Shown here piece after piece: positions 1 to 12,018 of a stretch of DNA of 64,000 bases. The notes below the pieces were generated by a model. That model had not been told where the DNA came from. It ran no database searches and saw only the letters and a list, made by a program, of their open reading frames with translations. Each line of letters starts with the position of its first letter. Position 1 is the stretch's first letter. This DNA is from Brachionus rotundiformis (lineage: Eukaryota; Rotifera; Eurotatoria; Ploima; Brachionidae), in contig JAESIW010000200.1 of NCBI GenBank assembly GCA_016802295.1, forward strand, positions 1-64,000, written 5' to 3'. A program made the translations under genes and the position numbers.

Positions 1-1864
1 GCCATTAAATGGCACACAGTTGAAATAGATTCCACCTGCATCTAATAGCAACGAGGAAACTGCTGGAACAGCATACCATTTAAGCTTTAAGTCTTTGAAT
101 GCTTCATATCTTTAAACAATAGATTTTTTTAAATAGAGAAAAGAATTTAATAAAGATTCAAAGAGATATTATATCCTATAGAAATAAATTTTATCTTATT
201 TTTTAATTAATTACGAAATATGTGAAACTGGTTCTAATATGAGGCTTAGTATTATTGAAGTATTATTGAATTTTTAATTGTTCCAAAACGTGTGGTATCA
301 GTTGTACCAATCTGAGAGGAGCTATTGAAACAGCTGATCAGAGGTGTACTGTCGAAGTGAAGAGTAAAATTTATAAGATGAATAATAGAGATAGAAGATA
401 ATAGCTTTGTGTCAAGATTATTATTTTATTTGTTTTTTTTTACCATAATTAAAAATTCTATTCAAGTTAAAATATAAAAAATTTTTAATAAAAATGTTTT
501 AATATGCTACTATATTATTTTATGATCAGAATAGGGGGTATGTTATACCCAGCTAAACCCAAGTTCCCAAATATTCTATATGTACAGACCAAACACGTTT
601 TACTTCTTGTAAATACTTAAAATAATTAAATAAAGTTGTATCTATTAAAATATATTATTAATATAAAAATTTTTTTTTAATTAAAAAATAAATTTTAAGA
701 AATTAATTTGTAAATTTAGTTAATAAACCAATCAACACATTATAAAAAGATATGATAAGCTTTTGTAAATATCTATATTTACTTTGGATGTTCAATGTCC
801 ACTTCTAGAACCAATTCAGGCGGTATTTCGTACACATCTGGCTTTTGTCCTTCTACTTGCAGCACAAGTGGCAAAACTTCAAACTCTGTCCGCTTTCCTT
901 TCCATCCCAAAGCCTCGCATACCTTTCATTTAAAAAATAAGTCAGATAATCCACAAAATAATGCTTCTTGTTACCTTGGTAAAAGCTATTTGCGATTTGT
1001 CACCAATAGTCTCTGTCTCGCTTATCTCATAGCCAGCGTAGTTTATCAGCTGGCTATTCCATATTCTCATGTCTGGTCTGCCCGGTATCCTCTGGCTGAA
1101 AACAGTGATCGCCGACCTGACATTTCCTCCATTGGTGGCATATCTCAAATGATCACACAACATGTCAAACATTTGCCTGGTAGTGGTGCAATGTCTGCCA
1201 TCGAACAACTTTATCTTTGACCAATTGATTCGGCCAATACACCGGGCTGCATTTCTCCATGCAGTTCGGCATCCAAATTCCAATTCATTAAAAGTCAGAT
1301 CAAAACTTTTATGCTTTGAAAAGTATTTTTGCGACTGTTTTATTCTGTCCAGATGGAAAGTTGATCCTTTTCTGTAAAATAAAAACCAAAGTTATATATA
1401 ATTTTAACATTTTATTCATTTATCAACTATTAGACAAAATTTATATATATATATATATATTTTTTTTTAAATTATCTAAAATTAATAAAAGAAATTACTG
1501 ATTTATAGAGTCAAAATATTGATCCAAAAAGTCAATATTTTCCCTTTTAGCTTCTTCCAAATCCTTTTGTTGTTTTAATTTTATGTGCTGATTTCTGAGT
1601 ATAGAGCCTTTGCAAAATTTTTCCATACACCCAATCCCCTTTTGTCAACATTATCCTATCTTTTTAAAAGATAAATTGAGAAATTTAGCCCACCTTATTA
1701 GAATGGTTATGCAAAGTTTCAGTGAAACTGCGATTATCACTGAAACTGTTCAGAATGAATGGACACTTCGTAGGAGGTTTATCTATTTGCAATGGTTTTT
1801 CTTCTCTTGGACTAGAAATTCTTCCAAGATTTTTTCTATTAAGATGATTATTTGAATTAATCAT
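1..1864 (-). CDS. NOS: Nitric oxide synthase, oxygenase domain, 5' part (partial)
   Basis: NOS makes nitric oxide and citrulline from arginine; this is the N-terminal half of the haem-binding oxygenase domain. Exons I can place with GT-AG borders and matching phase: 1694-1864, 1499-1638, 975-1371, 783-922 and 1-109 (runs off the left edge), giving about 319 residues. The ATG at 1862-1864 has an in-frame TAG two codons upstream, so the protein starts here and has no PDZ extension. Visible: the zinc-tetrathiolate pair C-x4-C (about residues 61 and 66), the haem-ligand motif WRNAARCIGRINW (Cys about 147), then RSAIT, RIWNSQLINYAGYE, and the IPPELVLEV block. The last exon carries LKWYAVPAVSSLLLDAGG. 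The substrate-binding Glu and the reductase domain lie beyond the edge. Family assignment is very secure; exon borders were read by eye. Confidence 0.95.
1442..1460. repeat. Short (TA)n run in a NOS intron
   Basis: A run of alternating T and A followed by a poly-T tract inside the 127-bp intron 1372-1498. Simple-sequence DNA in a small intron; nothing else seen. Confidence 0.7.
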
Positions 1865-2424
1865 ATCCTATTGGAATTAAAGAATTAAAATTTTAAATTA
1901 GAATTTTAAATCTCAGATCCTTAAATAGTTTTTAATTATTTCATAATAATTTTATTTCATAATTTTTTTCATGAGTGGGATAATACCCTTAACTTGTTTA
2001 TTTTTGTTAAGAATCAAGTTTAATTTTAAAGGTGATTTAATTTAAAAATTTTCCTATCGCTAAATAATTTTATAAATTAAAAATTAAAACAAGATTACAT
2101 AAATTAAGTTAACTTCATTTTTCCCATTGATCATTCATATTTTGACATCATTCTATTAGAATTTTTATTTTATTTATTTTTTATAATAAAAAAGAAAAGT
2201 GGTATAAAACAATGGCCATTCTGGCTTAAGTCATTATACCCAGGAAATTAATTGGTCAAGATATTTTTTTTGGCAAAAGCATGATTGACCAAATTATTTA
2301 AGAGAAAAAATTTGCCAATTTTTTTTTCTTTGTTCAAATTTTGTAAGAGTCAAAAAACCTGCAATTAAAAAATCAAAATTTTATATTTTAATAATTTAAA
2401 AAATAATGATAATAATTATTTTTA
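1865..2424. other. Spacer between NOS and DHDDS
   Basis: AT-rich spacer between the NOS start and the 3' end of DHDDS, both on the minus strand. It should hold the NOS 5' UTR/promoter and the DHDDS 3' UTR. I see no conserved element. Confidence 0.5.
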
Positions 2425-3650
2425 TTAAATATCACGCGTAGATAATTTATAAAAAGTCTCTTGCCTCTTAGAATTTAGACTATTCAAAAAATTTTTTGTT
2501 CTGTATTTTTGCCGCATTATTTCACCATCTATCGCTTCAGTTGCCAAATGTTTGGCCAATAGTTCTAAATTTTCTTGGTCATTGATTTCTTTGCTTTTCA
2601 ATCTATCCACCAATTCTTTCCTGTTTTCAATGACAGACATTTTACAAGACGACTCGATGTCTTTTTTTAATCGGTCTGACCGTGAATTTCTCAATTTCTT
2701 TAATCAAAGTATTAAATTGGAACTTATGCCTATTTTAAAGACTACTTCTATTAGTTGGTTATTCAGCTGAAAGTTTAAAATTGCCATGTAAAAGTTCCAA
2801 ATGGAAAACTCTGGCCACATTTGTTTGACAAAACACAAACTGGTCGAGTTGCACTGCCAGAGTAGAAAATCCGACAGCCTCACCTCTCCAGAAGTTCGAA
2901 CCAGCAGGTCTACCGGGAAAGAGCTGCTGGTGTACAAACACCTGTCAATCAATGATTCATTTATGTCACTTTAATTTTAATTAGATAATTGTTTTTGTTT
3001 TAAATAAAATTACTTAATTTCGATTTTTTTTTCTAAAACACCTTGGCAAATCTCGCGAATTCCCATTGTTATCTCATCCCTAGATGTATAGGCGATACAT
3101 ATGTTCATGAACAAACTTTTATTATGTTTGGTCATTTCGACCACTTTGGAAATAATGACTTGAAGGTCTTGTGGCAACAGAGACATGTTGCCAAAGAATT
3201 TCACGCACACCTTGAGCTCGTCCATTTTTTCTCTTCAGTGTAAGGTTAAAAAAGGTGGTCACAGGTTACCAAGATTACTTTTCTTCCAACAATTTCTGGA
3301 ATTTTTCCCTGGCTAGATCAAACAGAGCGTCTACTTCTTCTTTAGACCGCTTAAAATTTTCAATACTAAACGCGTAGACACTGACCTCTTTGACATTCAT
3401 CTGAAAGCACCAACTCAATGCCTAGGAGCAAAAATGACCTTAATTACTAGGGGATGATAAGTTTTTTTACTTCGACCAGTTTATCAAATCCGGAAATGTG
3501 GCCCTGAATTTTTTGGATGTTCTTGAGTCTGGCATATCGCCTATTGCCGTCCATAATGATGGCAACATGCTTCGGAACTGGCCCATTCAACAAGATATTA
3601 CCAAACACTCGTTGTGGCCAAGTTCTCTTATCATCAACAAACCAAGTCAT
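2425..3650 (-). CDS. DHDDS: Dehydrodolichyl diphosphate synthase catalytic subunit (cis-prenyltransferase)
   Basis: Extends farnesyl diphosphate with isopentenyl units in cis to make the dolichol precursor at the ER. In animals it works with the NUS1/NgBR subunit. Exons 3471-3650, 3279-3421, 3014-3232, 2746-2968 and 2425-2697 join in phase to a protein of about 345 residues, close to the usual animal length. Visible in order: the start MTWFVDDKRTWPQR, the catalytic-Asp motif IIMDGNRRYAR, SVYAFSIENFKRS in exon 2, the FGN...LP and AYTSRDEI blocks in exon 3, and DLLVRTSGEVRLSDFLLWQ in exon 4. Exon 5 gives a charged helical tail with the family's FLxxLxxKR feature. Introns are 39-66 bp. No frameshift is seen, so it looks functional. 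Confidence 0.95.
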
Positions 3651-6191
3651 TTTATGCTAAAAAATGCCAAATTATTATTTAAATTTTTAAACGTCATTAA
3701 AATAGATCAGTGTACTAATGTTAAGAAAAGATAAATTATAAATTTTTTTAGAGAATTTAATTAAAAGTGATTTTAATTTTCAACTAATTTAGTTTTTTAA
3801 TCATTTATGCCGCTTGTTTAAAGTCTCTCAAAAATTATATTGATTTTATGGATTTATAAATTATAAAGATATTTGGAAATAGTGTTAGACGTCGGGAAAC
3901 TTGTCTTTTTTTAAAAAATTTAAATTTTATTCTTTTAATTAAATAGATAATTGAATTTTGATCAGATTTCATGGTGGCTCTTTCTCAAATTTAACGCTGT
4001 TAATTTAATTGATGAATTTTATTTAAAAATAAATTCAAAAATCAATTTTTAAAATAAAATAACCTTATCTTTAAATTCCACCTTTTAGTCAATCAAACTT
4101 TTTGTTTACAAAAATCCTACCTGTTCAAGGTAAATTTTAATAAAGGTGTTTCTAAAGTGATTAAAATTACCATGATGATAAATCGAAAATTATTAACTTT
4201 TATTAAAATTTATAATTTTTTAAAAGTATCTAATAACTAAATTCTGAAATGACTTGGTAAAACTAAATTTTACCAAAAATGTTGAAAATATTTGAAAATT
4301 AAGCCATTTAATCATTGTTGAATTTAAAGCATATTTTTAAATCTATTTATGGCCTTGGTATTTTTTCCCAAAAAATATCATTTCATAAAAAAATGCCAAA
4401 TTTTTATCGAACAAAACAGATATTGTAAAAGCCCAATTTTCTTAAATTAAAACATGTAAAAACTTTGCCAAAAGATTTTGTCCAAGTTTTAAAGATAAGT
4501 CAATAATGGTGCTTGCAAAACCGAATTTCAAATGTTCCCTCTATAATCTATTCTTAAATTAATTGATATTATATTGATATAAAGATGAAATTATAGTTAA
4601 AAAAATGTAAAAAAATTTTGAAAATTTTTGGATATGTATTATGGCCATTTAATGGAAGAAGTGATCGGTAGCAGCATCTAAAGCTAACAGGCTATCAGTT
4701 GAGACTGAAAGACCATTCTTTTCCTTAAATAAAGAAACGGTTCTACCATTGAACAAAGCATATTAAAGTTTATGATAAGATATTAATGATGATGATGAAA
4801 TTATCAATTTTAAGAGTAAAGAACTTTAATATTTTGATTTTATTGATGATTTAGTGTCGGTGTCCTATGGGACTGTGGGTCATAGGTTTCTTTGATCGTC
4901 ATTTTTTCCTATCAATGTTTGGTTTCTTGTCTTTGGAAAAAAAAATTCAAACTTAGGTTACCATTTATTAAGATTGATATTCTAATTTTACCATTTATAA
5001 AATGGCCTAAATTGGAGCAAACAAACTAACATTAGTTCAGAAGTTTAAAGAAATTCAGCTCAGTGAAAATGCTTTTTATCTTGGGGTTCATTGGTATGAA
5101 ACATTGCCATACCAGTAGGTAATCACACAACTCTAAAATTTAGAGCGGCAAAAAAGATATAATTTAGTATTTATTACCATAGCTTCAGAGAAATTTAGCC
5201 CAAAAATCAATAGGATTTATTTCTTCTGCTACTAAGCTGTCACTAAAGGTAAACCTGGTCAGAGATCTGGTAAATAGATCAGCAATCAAATTTCCAGCCG
5301 CTGCAACAAGAGAGGATATGTTACTCGGTGTGATTTGGTCTGAATCACCTTTGAATAACTTCAGAGGAACAAGGAGTAAATAAAATATAAGTGTGTTGAA
5401 TAAACGTTTATTTCAAAATTTGGAAGCAAAAATATTAGTCTTAATTTTTGGATTTTTGATATTAAAGAGGATAATTTGGATAGAAGACAAACCGTAACAG
5501 GTATCATTAGAGTACAGAAAGAATTTTTCTCTGCTCAAGTTAGAATGAGTTAGATATTGTAAACTTGCCATATTGGGTGTCCAATTTTTTTAGGAATTTT
5601 GGAAAGATTTTTTTTCGAGTATCACTAATCTAATCTCCCAATTTACCCTTAAATTTTTAAAATGCGTTTTTTTTAATTTTTCAAAGTTAAATTTCTAACT
5701 CAATCCTTTACATATCAGGACAAAATTTTAATCACTTATAAAGCACTGAATTCTGAGAACTTTGGCTTACAAAGTGCAGGAAAACTCTAAAAATTGACAG
5801 AGTAATTGCACTTTTAAATTTTAAAGTTTTAAGTCACCGAATTTCCCGGATGGGTTATATGGAATATTGCTAATCTGGTTAAACTGGTTAAAACAATTAA
5901 CCGGAAATTTAATAAAGCTGCCCCTATTTGTAACCAAATTTACACAAAATCGCACTCAATTATGTCACCCAATTAGACTTTTGATAAAAAAAAAACAAAA
6001 AAAAAGGGTCAAAAATATTTGACTTTTATGTTCATTTTTTTATCTCGTTTATAAAAAAAAAATTTAGAAAAAAATTTTTTATTTAGACAACAGTAGAAAA
6101 TTTCTAAAATAATTGAAGTAAATCAATTTTATTCATTATATCCAAAAATATTCTTTTAAACAAATTAAATTAAACAAGCTCGTTTTTTTTC
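3651..6191. other. Long AT-rich intergenic region
   Basis: About 2.5 kb with no open frame I can assign. It should contain the DHDDS promoter and the MLF 3' UTR. A short motif at about 5740-5835 recurs inverted near 49.2 kb (listed separately). The somewhat less AT-rich stretch 4620-5400 may be an old mobile-element remnant, but I cannot name it. Confidence 0.4.
5740..5835 (-). repeat. Dispersed repeat shared with 49.2 kb
   Basis: The reverse complement of this stretch (core ACTCTGTCAATTTTTAGAG, then TTTTCCTGCA and GTTCTCAGAATTCAG) recurs at about 49210-49290 with a 13-14 bp indel. No ends or TSD were identified. Possibly part of an unclassified transposon. Confidence 0.5.
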
Positions 6192-6950
6192 TCAAAATCT
6201 AGATTTGGATTTGGCTTTGCGTTCTTTTTCCCTTTGAATAAAATAGTGACAAAAAGATAAAATTTTATTTTGATAAAAACTTATACTTTTTTCCCCTAGT
6301 ATTCTCAATAGCCAAAGGCTGATTGTTGCTTAGATGATGAGACCGATTGTAGTCTCTGTGCGACTGACCAAACTGGGACCTAACCCTGGTCTCAAATTCA
6401 TCATTAAAGGCCTGAAGATCGTCTTTATAAAAGATAGGTTTTTAGACTTTTTTAACTTAGACAGAAATAGATTACTTTCATCCAAATTTTCCATGTTCAC
6501 AATCTCTTCCATCTGTCCATTTCGCTTCTGGCGCTCGATGACATGTGCTCGGTCACCAATGTGGTGTCCAATGGCCATTTTTTCATAACCCTTCGCCGAA
6601 TCGCGCACCATTTCGCGCGTCTCCCTCACTCCGCCAGGGCCCTGCTTCACTTGCTTGGATGTTTGGTAAACTTTGGGCTTGCCATCTTCGCCAGTCGAGT
6701 AGGTCATCACCGACGAAGAGGAGAATACCTGCGAGTTGGGGTCATTGGACACTTGATCGAAGTTGCGGAATATGCTGTCAAAGTTGCCCATCATGGGAAA
6801 CGGGCTGTGCATGGCTGAGAACGGATCGAACATGTCCTGTCTCCTAGCCAGCTGATTGTTAGCCCGGCGCTGCCGCTGACCAGGCGGTGCAAATGGATCC
6901 ATCATGAATTGGCTCATTATTGAGTTCATTCTTTCAAAAGGGTCGAACAT
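6192..6950 (-). CDS. MLF: Myeloid leukemia factor (MLF1/MLF2) family protein
   Basis: MLF proteins are small cytoplasmic/nuclear adaptors linked to transcription control and to Hsp70/DnaJ chaperone complexes. Exons 6476-6950, 6287-6422 and 6192-6231 splice in phase to about 216 residues. Visible: N-terminal repeated MFDPF motifs, then the MLF core VFSSSSVMTYS, PKVYQTSKQVKQGPGGVRETR, then VRDSAKG and MAIGHHIGDRAHVIER. The acidic segment NLDEN-DLQAFNDEF spans the first splice. The tail is basic (KEKERKAKSKSRF). Reading through intron 1 instead gives an aberrant tail, so the spliced form is preferred. A perfect four-unit heat-shock element lies 83-100 bp upstream. Confidence 0.94.
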
Positions 6951-7032
6951 TTTTTTATAATTTTCTAAGTTTTTTTTTAATAAAAAATTAAAAATTAAAA
7001 TTTTGCGTTTTTTTTTAAATTATTTTAGACTT

Positions 7033-7050
7033 TTCTAGAAGCTTCTGGAA
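7033..7050 (-). promoter_or_regulatory. Heat-shock element upstream of MLF
   Basis: The 18 bases TTCTAGAAGCTTCTGGAA are four perfect alternating nTTCn/nGAAn units with 2-bp spacing, the consensus site for trimeric HSF. They lie 83-100 bp before the MLF start codon, where a core promoter site would be expected. No other gene start is visible nearby. Heat-inducible MLF expression is an inference. Confidence 0.75.
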
Positions 7051-7617
7051 ATTTTTGACACAAGTCACCTTGGAGCTGGCTCTATAGCCAATTAAGTACA
7101 GGTTTATAGAGAAAATAAAAAGTTTCTTCAACTTAAAAAGAAAAAATATTTTTAAAATTGGCTTCTAAATTCCTTATTTATAAATTTATAGTAAAAATTA
7201 TTATAATTTTATTAAAAAAACCATTTTAAATCGATTATGAGCTCATTATGAACCATCGTTTTTACAATTAGGGGATACTGGTGGCAATTTTAAGAGACAA
7301 ATGGTTCCCTCTTTAGTTTAGAAATAAAAATATTTTAAGATTTTAGACAAAAGAAAGAAAAAAGTATAAATCTAGTGTTGAGTTGGTATTTAATGATGGC
7401 ATTTGGTCTTATTTATGTGTAATTAGTAGAGTTAAATGATGAAAGAAAGCATTTAAAAAAGCAAAAAAAAGCTTAATCTCTAGATCCTATCGACACTAAA
7501 CTTTGTTGATACATTTTATCTAAAAATCTAGATGGATTTATTCATTAATAAAGATTGAGCGATAGTTCCATGGCAAAGCCGTAAATTTATAGTTTTTTGG
7601 TTCTTTTAAGTTTAAGG
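7051..7617. other. Intergenic, nothing identified
   Basis: AT-rich sequence upstream of MLF, before a LINE remnant. No supported gene. Confidence 0.4.
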
Positions 7618-7990
7618 AACTCATAATGACATTAAGAATAGACTTGCAAAAGCAAAAGGACTGCTTGCCAGACTTAAACAGGTGTCGAAATCGAAGTACT
7701 ACAGCAAGGAAACAAAATTGGGATACACTGGCCTGAAAAACTGCTAAATGATGAACTATAAAGAAGAACGAAGTCAGAGCCATTGAATCAAAGTATCAGA
7801 TATAAAAGACTGCAGTGGCTTGGACATGTATTGAGAATGAAAAGATTACGAATACAAAATAGAGTTCTTCAATGGACACTTCAAGGGCGAAGAAAGGTAA
7901 GAAGTCGACAATCACGAAAGAGCTCTAAGGTTTAACATGAAAATGTTTGATTTTGTTTGAAAATTTTGTAAACTTATGAATAGTTAAATT
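7618..7990 (+). mobile_element. LINE 3' fragment, degenerate
   Basis: Nearly identical to 16670-17050, so both derive from one non-LTR element. On the plus strand the broken frames carry the LINE C-terminal feature LQWLGHVLRMKRLR...LQWTLQGRRK, as seen at the end of many reverse-transcriptase ORFs. It is 5' truncated, and stops and indels break the reading frame. The two copies end in the same AT-rich tail (GATAATGAAGATAATGACTT). Dead copy. Confidence 0.75.
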
Positions 7991-8370
7991 AATAAATTTT
8001 ACTTAAAAAAGATAATGAAGATAATGACTTAATTTCAAACTGGTTAAAACTTCAAAAAATGCGCCAAACTATTTTAACAGCATATGGCCAGCTAACTTTG
8101 GTAGCAAAATAAAATTTTTTCTAGTTTAACTAGATGAGCTTAAAAATGTTGCTTATTGTTTTATTTTTATTGTCATTTTAATTAGTTTTTTGTCAATAAA
8201 AAAATAAAAGTGTTTTTTTTTTTATTTTCATGTTATTTTTTATTAATGCAAACTTAAAACAGTATGTCTAGAAAACTTAGAACATTACAAAAAAATAATC
8301 AATAGATTTTATTTTTTAACAGTGAAAAAAAAAATTGATTATCGTATAAAACTTAGCTTGAATACTTACC

Positions 8371-8733
8371 TTGAATAAACATTCAAGCTTTAGAGAAAAT
8401 GTGTTTTTACAACAAAGTGAAATTATGAGAAGACTTCGTAGGCCAAAGAATTACCAAGGTCTGGTAGACCGTTTTTACCATCAGCCGAAATATTTTTTGA
8501 TCAGAATCAACATTGAATTTTTCAGCAATATTGGTTTCAAAACAAATATCGGTGCTTCCTTAGTACTAATATCACTTCATCTCAATTCAATAGAGAATTT
8601 ATGGTCATTTATTGACCACAAAATGAATGAATGGTTGAAAGTTCCAACTGAAATAGTCAAGAAAATGATTGAATCAATGCCAAAACGCGATGCTGAGTGT
8701 ATTAAAGCTAAGAGCGGTCATTTTAAATTTTAA
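8371..8733 (+). pseudogene. Tc1/mariner transposase fragment
   Basis: 120-codon open frame with the C-terminal Tc1 signature: LHLNSIENLWSFIDHKMNEW (the catalytic-Glu region) and the terminal MIESMPKRDAECIKAKSGH. The segment before it (MRRLRRPKNYQ) resembles the linker upstream of the catalytic core. The HTH domains and the first two catalytic Asp regions are missing or scrambled. Not the same copy as the intact element at 18.6 kb. Non-functional remnant. Confidence 0.8.
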
Positions 8734-9184
8734 AAGACATTTTATAAATTTTGACAAACATTTTTTTTGATAAAAACTAATATCTTTTTTTTTATTTTGC
8801 GATACTTTCATTTCGATATTTTTACTTTTCCGATTCTTTTAGCCGCACGGCTTCGAGAAAATAAACCTAGCATAAAATGTAAATAAACGTTCTAAATTTT
8901 CTAGACAAACTGTTTCAAATTAGATCACTTCCTTCAAAGTATTGAAATACATAAGAATTGTTTATCTTAAAATTAAATACAGAGATTTGCTCAGATAATT
9001 TAATTTATATTTATTTTGCTTTTAAAAAATTCTTTAATAATTTTATCAAAGAAATAAAAAAAATTAGATCAATTTCTAATCAATAAATAAATCACTTCAA
9101 ATATTTTGGCTATTATTTATTTATCTATTTATTTAATTAAAGTTTAAGTCCCATGGACAAATTGAAGTAAAAATTAATAGAAAA
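8734..9184. other. Spacer between transposon remnants
   Basis: AT-rich; no gene or clear repeat boundary seen. Confidence 0.35.
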
Positions 9185-10905
9185 TTAAATATCCATATTA
9201 CAATTAAGTAAAAAATTCAGTTTTTTATATACAAAAAAATGATTAAGATTATTCAACATACAAAATTCTATTAAATAAAAATAGTATTTTATCGAAACGT
9301 TTAGTCCACAGTTATTGCATTCAAGGCACCATTCAATCAAAATAACACTGAGTGTTATTTCATATTCAGTGCAATTTACATGAGTCAGCTCTTCTACTTT
9401 TGATAACTGTTTAATAAAAGAAGTATTCTCTCTATCAAATATCTTGTAATCTTTCCTTAAGAATTCAAATACGTTTTTACATAATTGATTATTGAAAATT
9501 TGTTTGACAAAGAATATTTTATGCTTATAATAAATTTGTCTGATTGACTCCAATTTTAGTGCTTTGTTCAAAGGTTTTGTTTTTGTAAATTTACTGAGTG
9601 CAATAAATCGTTTTATTAAAATATTTTGCCGTATATCAAATTCCCTTAAACTCTTTTCATTAATAAAGATATTATCTAAATGATATCTAAATATTGATTG
9701 AGAGAACTGTTTGTATAATTAGCTTTGGTTTGCATCCAAAACTATTTAGGGAGTAAAATCTCTTTTCAACTTTTTTCATCTTATTTTCAACGAAGTCATT
9801 TATTGAATTTTGATTTCCAATTGGTAGGCCTAGATAAATCAAACTTTGTACTTTTGGAATTGAAGAACCATTTAATTTAAAATCGGTTTGAAAACCTGTA
9901 CTTTTTTTTTCAAATATTATTGCTGCCGATTTGGAGGCATTAAATTCGATTTTCCAATTCTTTGCATATTCTTCACAGGTTTTTAACAAAATTTTGATGT
10001 GTTTTTCCGATGGTGAAAGTAAGACTATATCGTCACAGGAGGCAAGAATAGACAAGTTTATCTCACCAATCTTTGCACCAATTTTCAAATCAGTACATAC
10101 AGATAACATTTGATCAATGAAAAAATTAAATAAGTATGGAGATAATATTCCTCCTTGTTTAACTCCTTCCGTTATTGAAAAAGGATTACTTTTTTCTTCA
10201 CCAACTTTGATGATCACTTTAGAAATTTCAAAATATCTTTATAATAATCTCCACAAATAATTATTCATTTTTCCGATTAGTTTGTAGAAAAGCCCAGCAC
10301 GCCAAAGTTTATCAAATGCTTTACTGGCATCAAGACTTATTAGATTTAAACGAGATCTTCCTTGGCAATAATAATTGACTACTTCATTTGCTAAAAAATA
10401 GCAATGTTTACATGAGCTCTTTTTTTTGTATCCAAATTGATTGCTATGAATGCTATCAAAAACATTCGTCTTGGCCAAAATAAGTGACTCAAGAATGTTT
10501 GCTAAACATGTTGACACCGTGATAGGTCTCCAATCTGAAGGATCATTTGAAAATCCCTTTTTTGGAATAGGTTTTAATAAGGAAATATTGAAATTCTTTG
10601 GGAGATAACCAATTTTAATGGAATAATTAAAGAATCATTCAAGCAGAAAAAGTAGATTTGCTGATGATCCATAGATAAAAAATTCATTGCAGATTAGGTC
10701 GTGCCCGGGACAATTCTTACGACCAAGTTCTTTTAGTACTTTCTCAATATCTTCAATTGTGAAATAAATAGGTGATTCTTCCAGATTATTTAAACTATTG
10801 TTATAATTTTTTACGACCAATTCTACATTATCTTGTTCCCTGTTATTAGGCCTATCATAATGAGAAAATAATCTTTTATAATAGTCTTCAAATTTATTAA
10901 TGTTT
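9185..10905 (-). mobile_element. Non-LTR retrotransposon (LINE) reverse-transcriptase remnant
   Basis: Three successive minus-strand frames, broken by stops and frameshifts, read as one RT domain: IEDIEKVLKELGRKNCPGHD (about 10635-10820); then NQFGYKKKSSCKH and LDASKAFDKLW (10239-10517); then GVKQGGILSPYLFNFFIDQ and ASCDDIVLLSPSEKH (9687-10217). A C-terminal domain follows at 9185-9571. The active-site motif reads SCDD where active elements have YADD or FADD. No endonuclease is seen, so it is 5' truncated. Clade not determined; inactive. Confidence 0.85.
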
Positions 10906-11543
10906 TGGCTATTAATTTAATTTCAATTCGTTTTCAAATAATCAAAAATAAATTGCTTATGACAAGACAATAAAAAAATACTAAATTAATTAGAAATCTA
11001 TAAAGAATAATTATTAAACTTAGTAATATATTTTGCTGGTTAAATAATTTAACCAAAAATGGATTTTTGATTTACTTTTTCAAAGTGGGAAAAATGGACA
11101 ATTTTTCTTTCAGGATATAAAAACTAAAAAAAATAAGTATTAGTTTTAATGTTTTCCATTAAATGAAATGGAATGCATTATTGCTTTATAAAGTGTAAGT
11201 TTTTAGAGCTACTTTAAGACACGTCTTGGAAACAAATAAAGATTTTTTTTCCAAGATCAGAAGCCTAGAGTTAAATTAAAAGCCTTAAAATCATTAATAA
11301 ATATTTAAAAAATATTAAGTTTAATCTAAAAATCAATTAGAATGAACTTCAAAATTTAAGGGAACTTGATAAGCAGCGTAATTTTGTAATTTTGAATTTT
11401 TTACTTTAAAATTAAAAAGAAATATGTTAGAAAAAAGGTCATAAATTGACAATTTTAATATTTATTAATTCTAAATAAGATGGTGCAAAAGACTATTTAT
11501 TCTTAATTTCAAACAAAGAAATTAAGAATAAATAATATTTAGA
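10906..11543. other. Intergenic, nothing identified
   Basis: AT-rich; no supported gene. Confidence 0.35.
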
Positions 11544-11756
11544 TCATTTTTCTTCGATTTCTAAGTCAGCTAATTCTTCATTTTCTAACTGTTTTTTAAA
11601 GGTCCATATGGTTCGATAGCGTTTACGCTTGTTTTTATCTGCCGCTAATGGATTTTTGTACTCCTCTCTAACCTGAGATCCTTGATTTTCCTCTGATTGT
11701 AACACCTTAATAACCTTGTATGGCCTCAAAAATTTCTGAAAATCTATTTCAAACAA
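11544..11756 (-). other. Unassigned 70-codon open frame
   Basis: A charged, lysine- and glutamate-rich frame (YKNPLAADKNKRKRYRTIW, then KKQLENEELADLEIEEK) ending in a stop. I recognise no family. Just upstream (11760-11850) a minus-strand frame reads IKKLYASLVRSHFKYAV, typical of the C-terminal region of LINE RT proteins, so this may be mobile-element debris and not the last exon of a gene. Low confidence either way. Confidence 0.25.
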
Positions 11757-11759
11757 ACA

Positions 11760-11850
11760 GCATATTTAAAATGGGATCGAACAAGACTTGCGTACAATTT
11801 TTTAATAATACTGACATCATGATTGTTAAAACCATTTAAAGTTTGTCTTA
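11760..11850 (-). mobile_element. Small LINE RT fragment
   Basis: Translated minus strand gives IIKKLYASLVRSHFKYAVCL, matching the conserved LY-x-SLVR-x-x-x-x-YA block after the RT domain in CR1/jockey-like elements. Only about 25 codons remain. Confidence 0.5.
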
Positions 11851-12018
11851 GGACTCAATTCGCTCTTATTTGACGCAATTATTTATTTACACCATTTCAT
11901 ATCGATTTTTATTATGACTATTAAATCTTTCTGTTCAAAAGTTTCGGTCAACTTTCAACTTCATTCCTTTTTCTTTTCTCTTGTGAAATAATGCGTTTTA
12001 TGATTTGTAAAATTTTAT

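Noticed and set aside
795..1220. 141-codon plus-strand open frame
   Set aside because: Antisense to NOS exons 3 and 4; the minus strand carries the recognisable motifs and splice sites.
4620..5400. Less AT-rich stretch that could be an old mobile element
   Set aside because: No RT, transposase or terminal repeat could be read in any frame.
6334..6847. Several plus-strand frames of 84-100 codons
   Set aside because: Antisense shadows of the MLF exons, which have clear family motifs.
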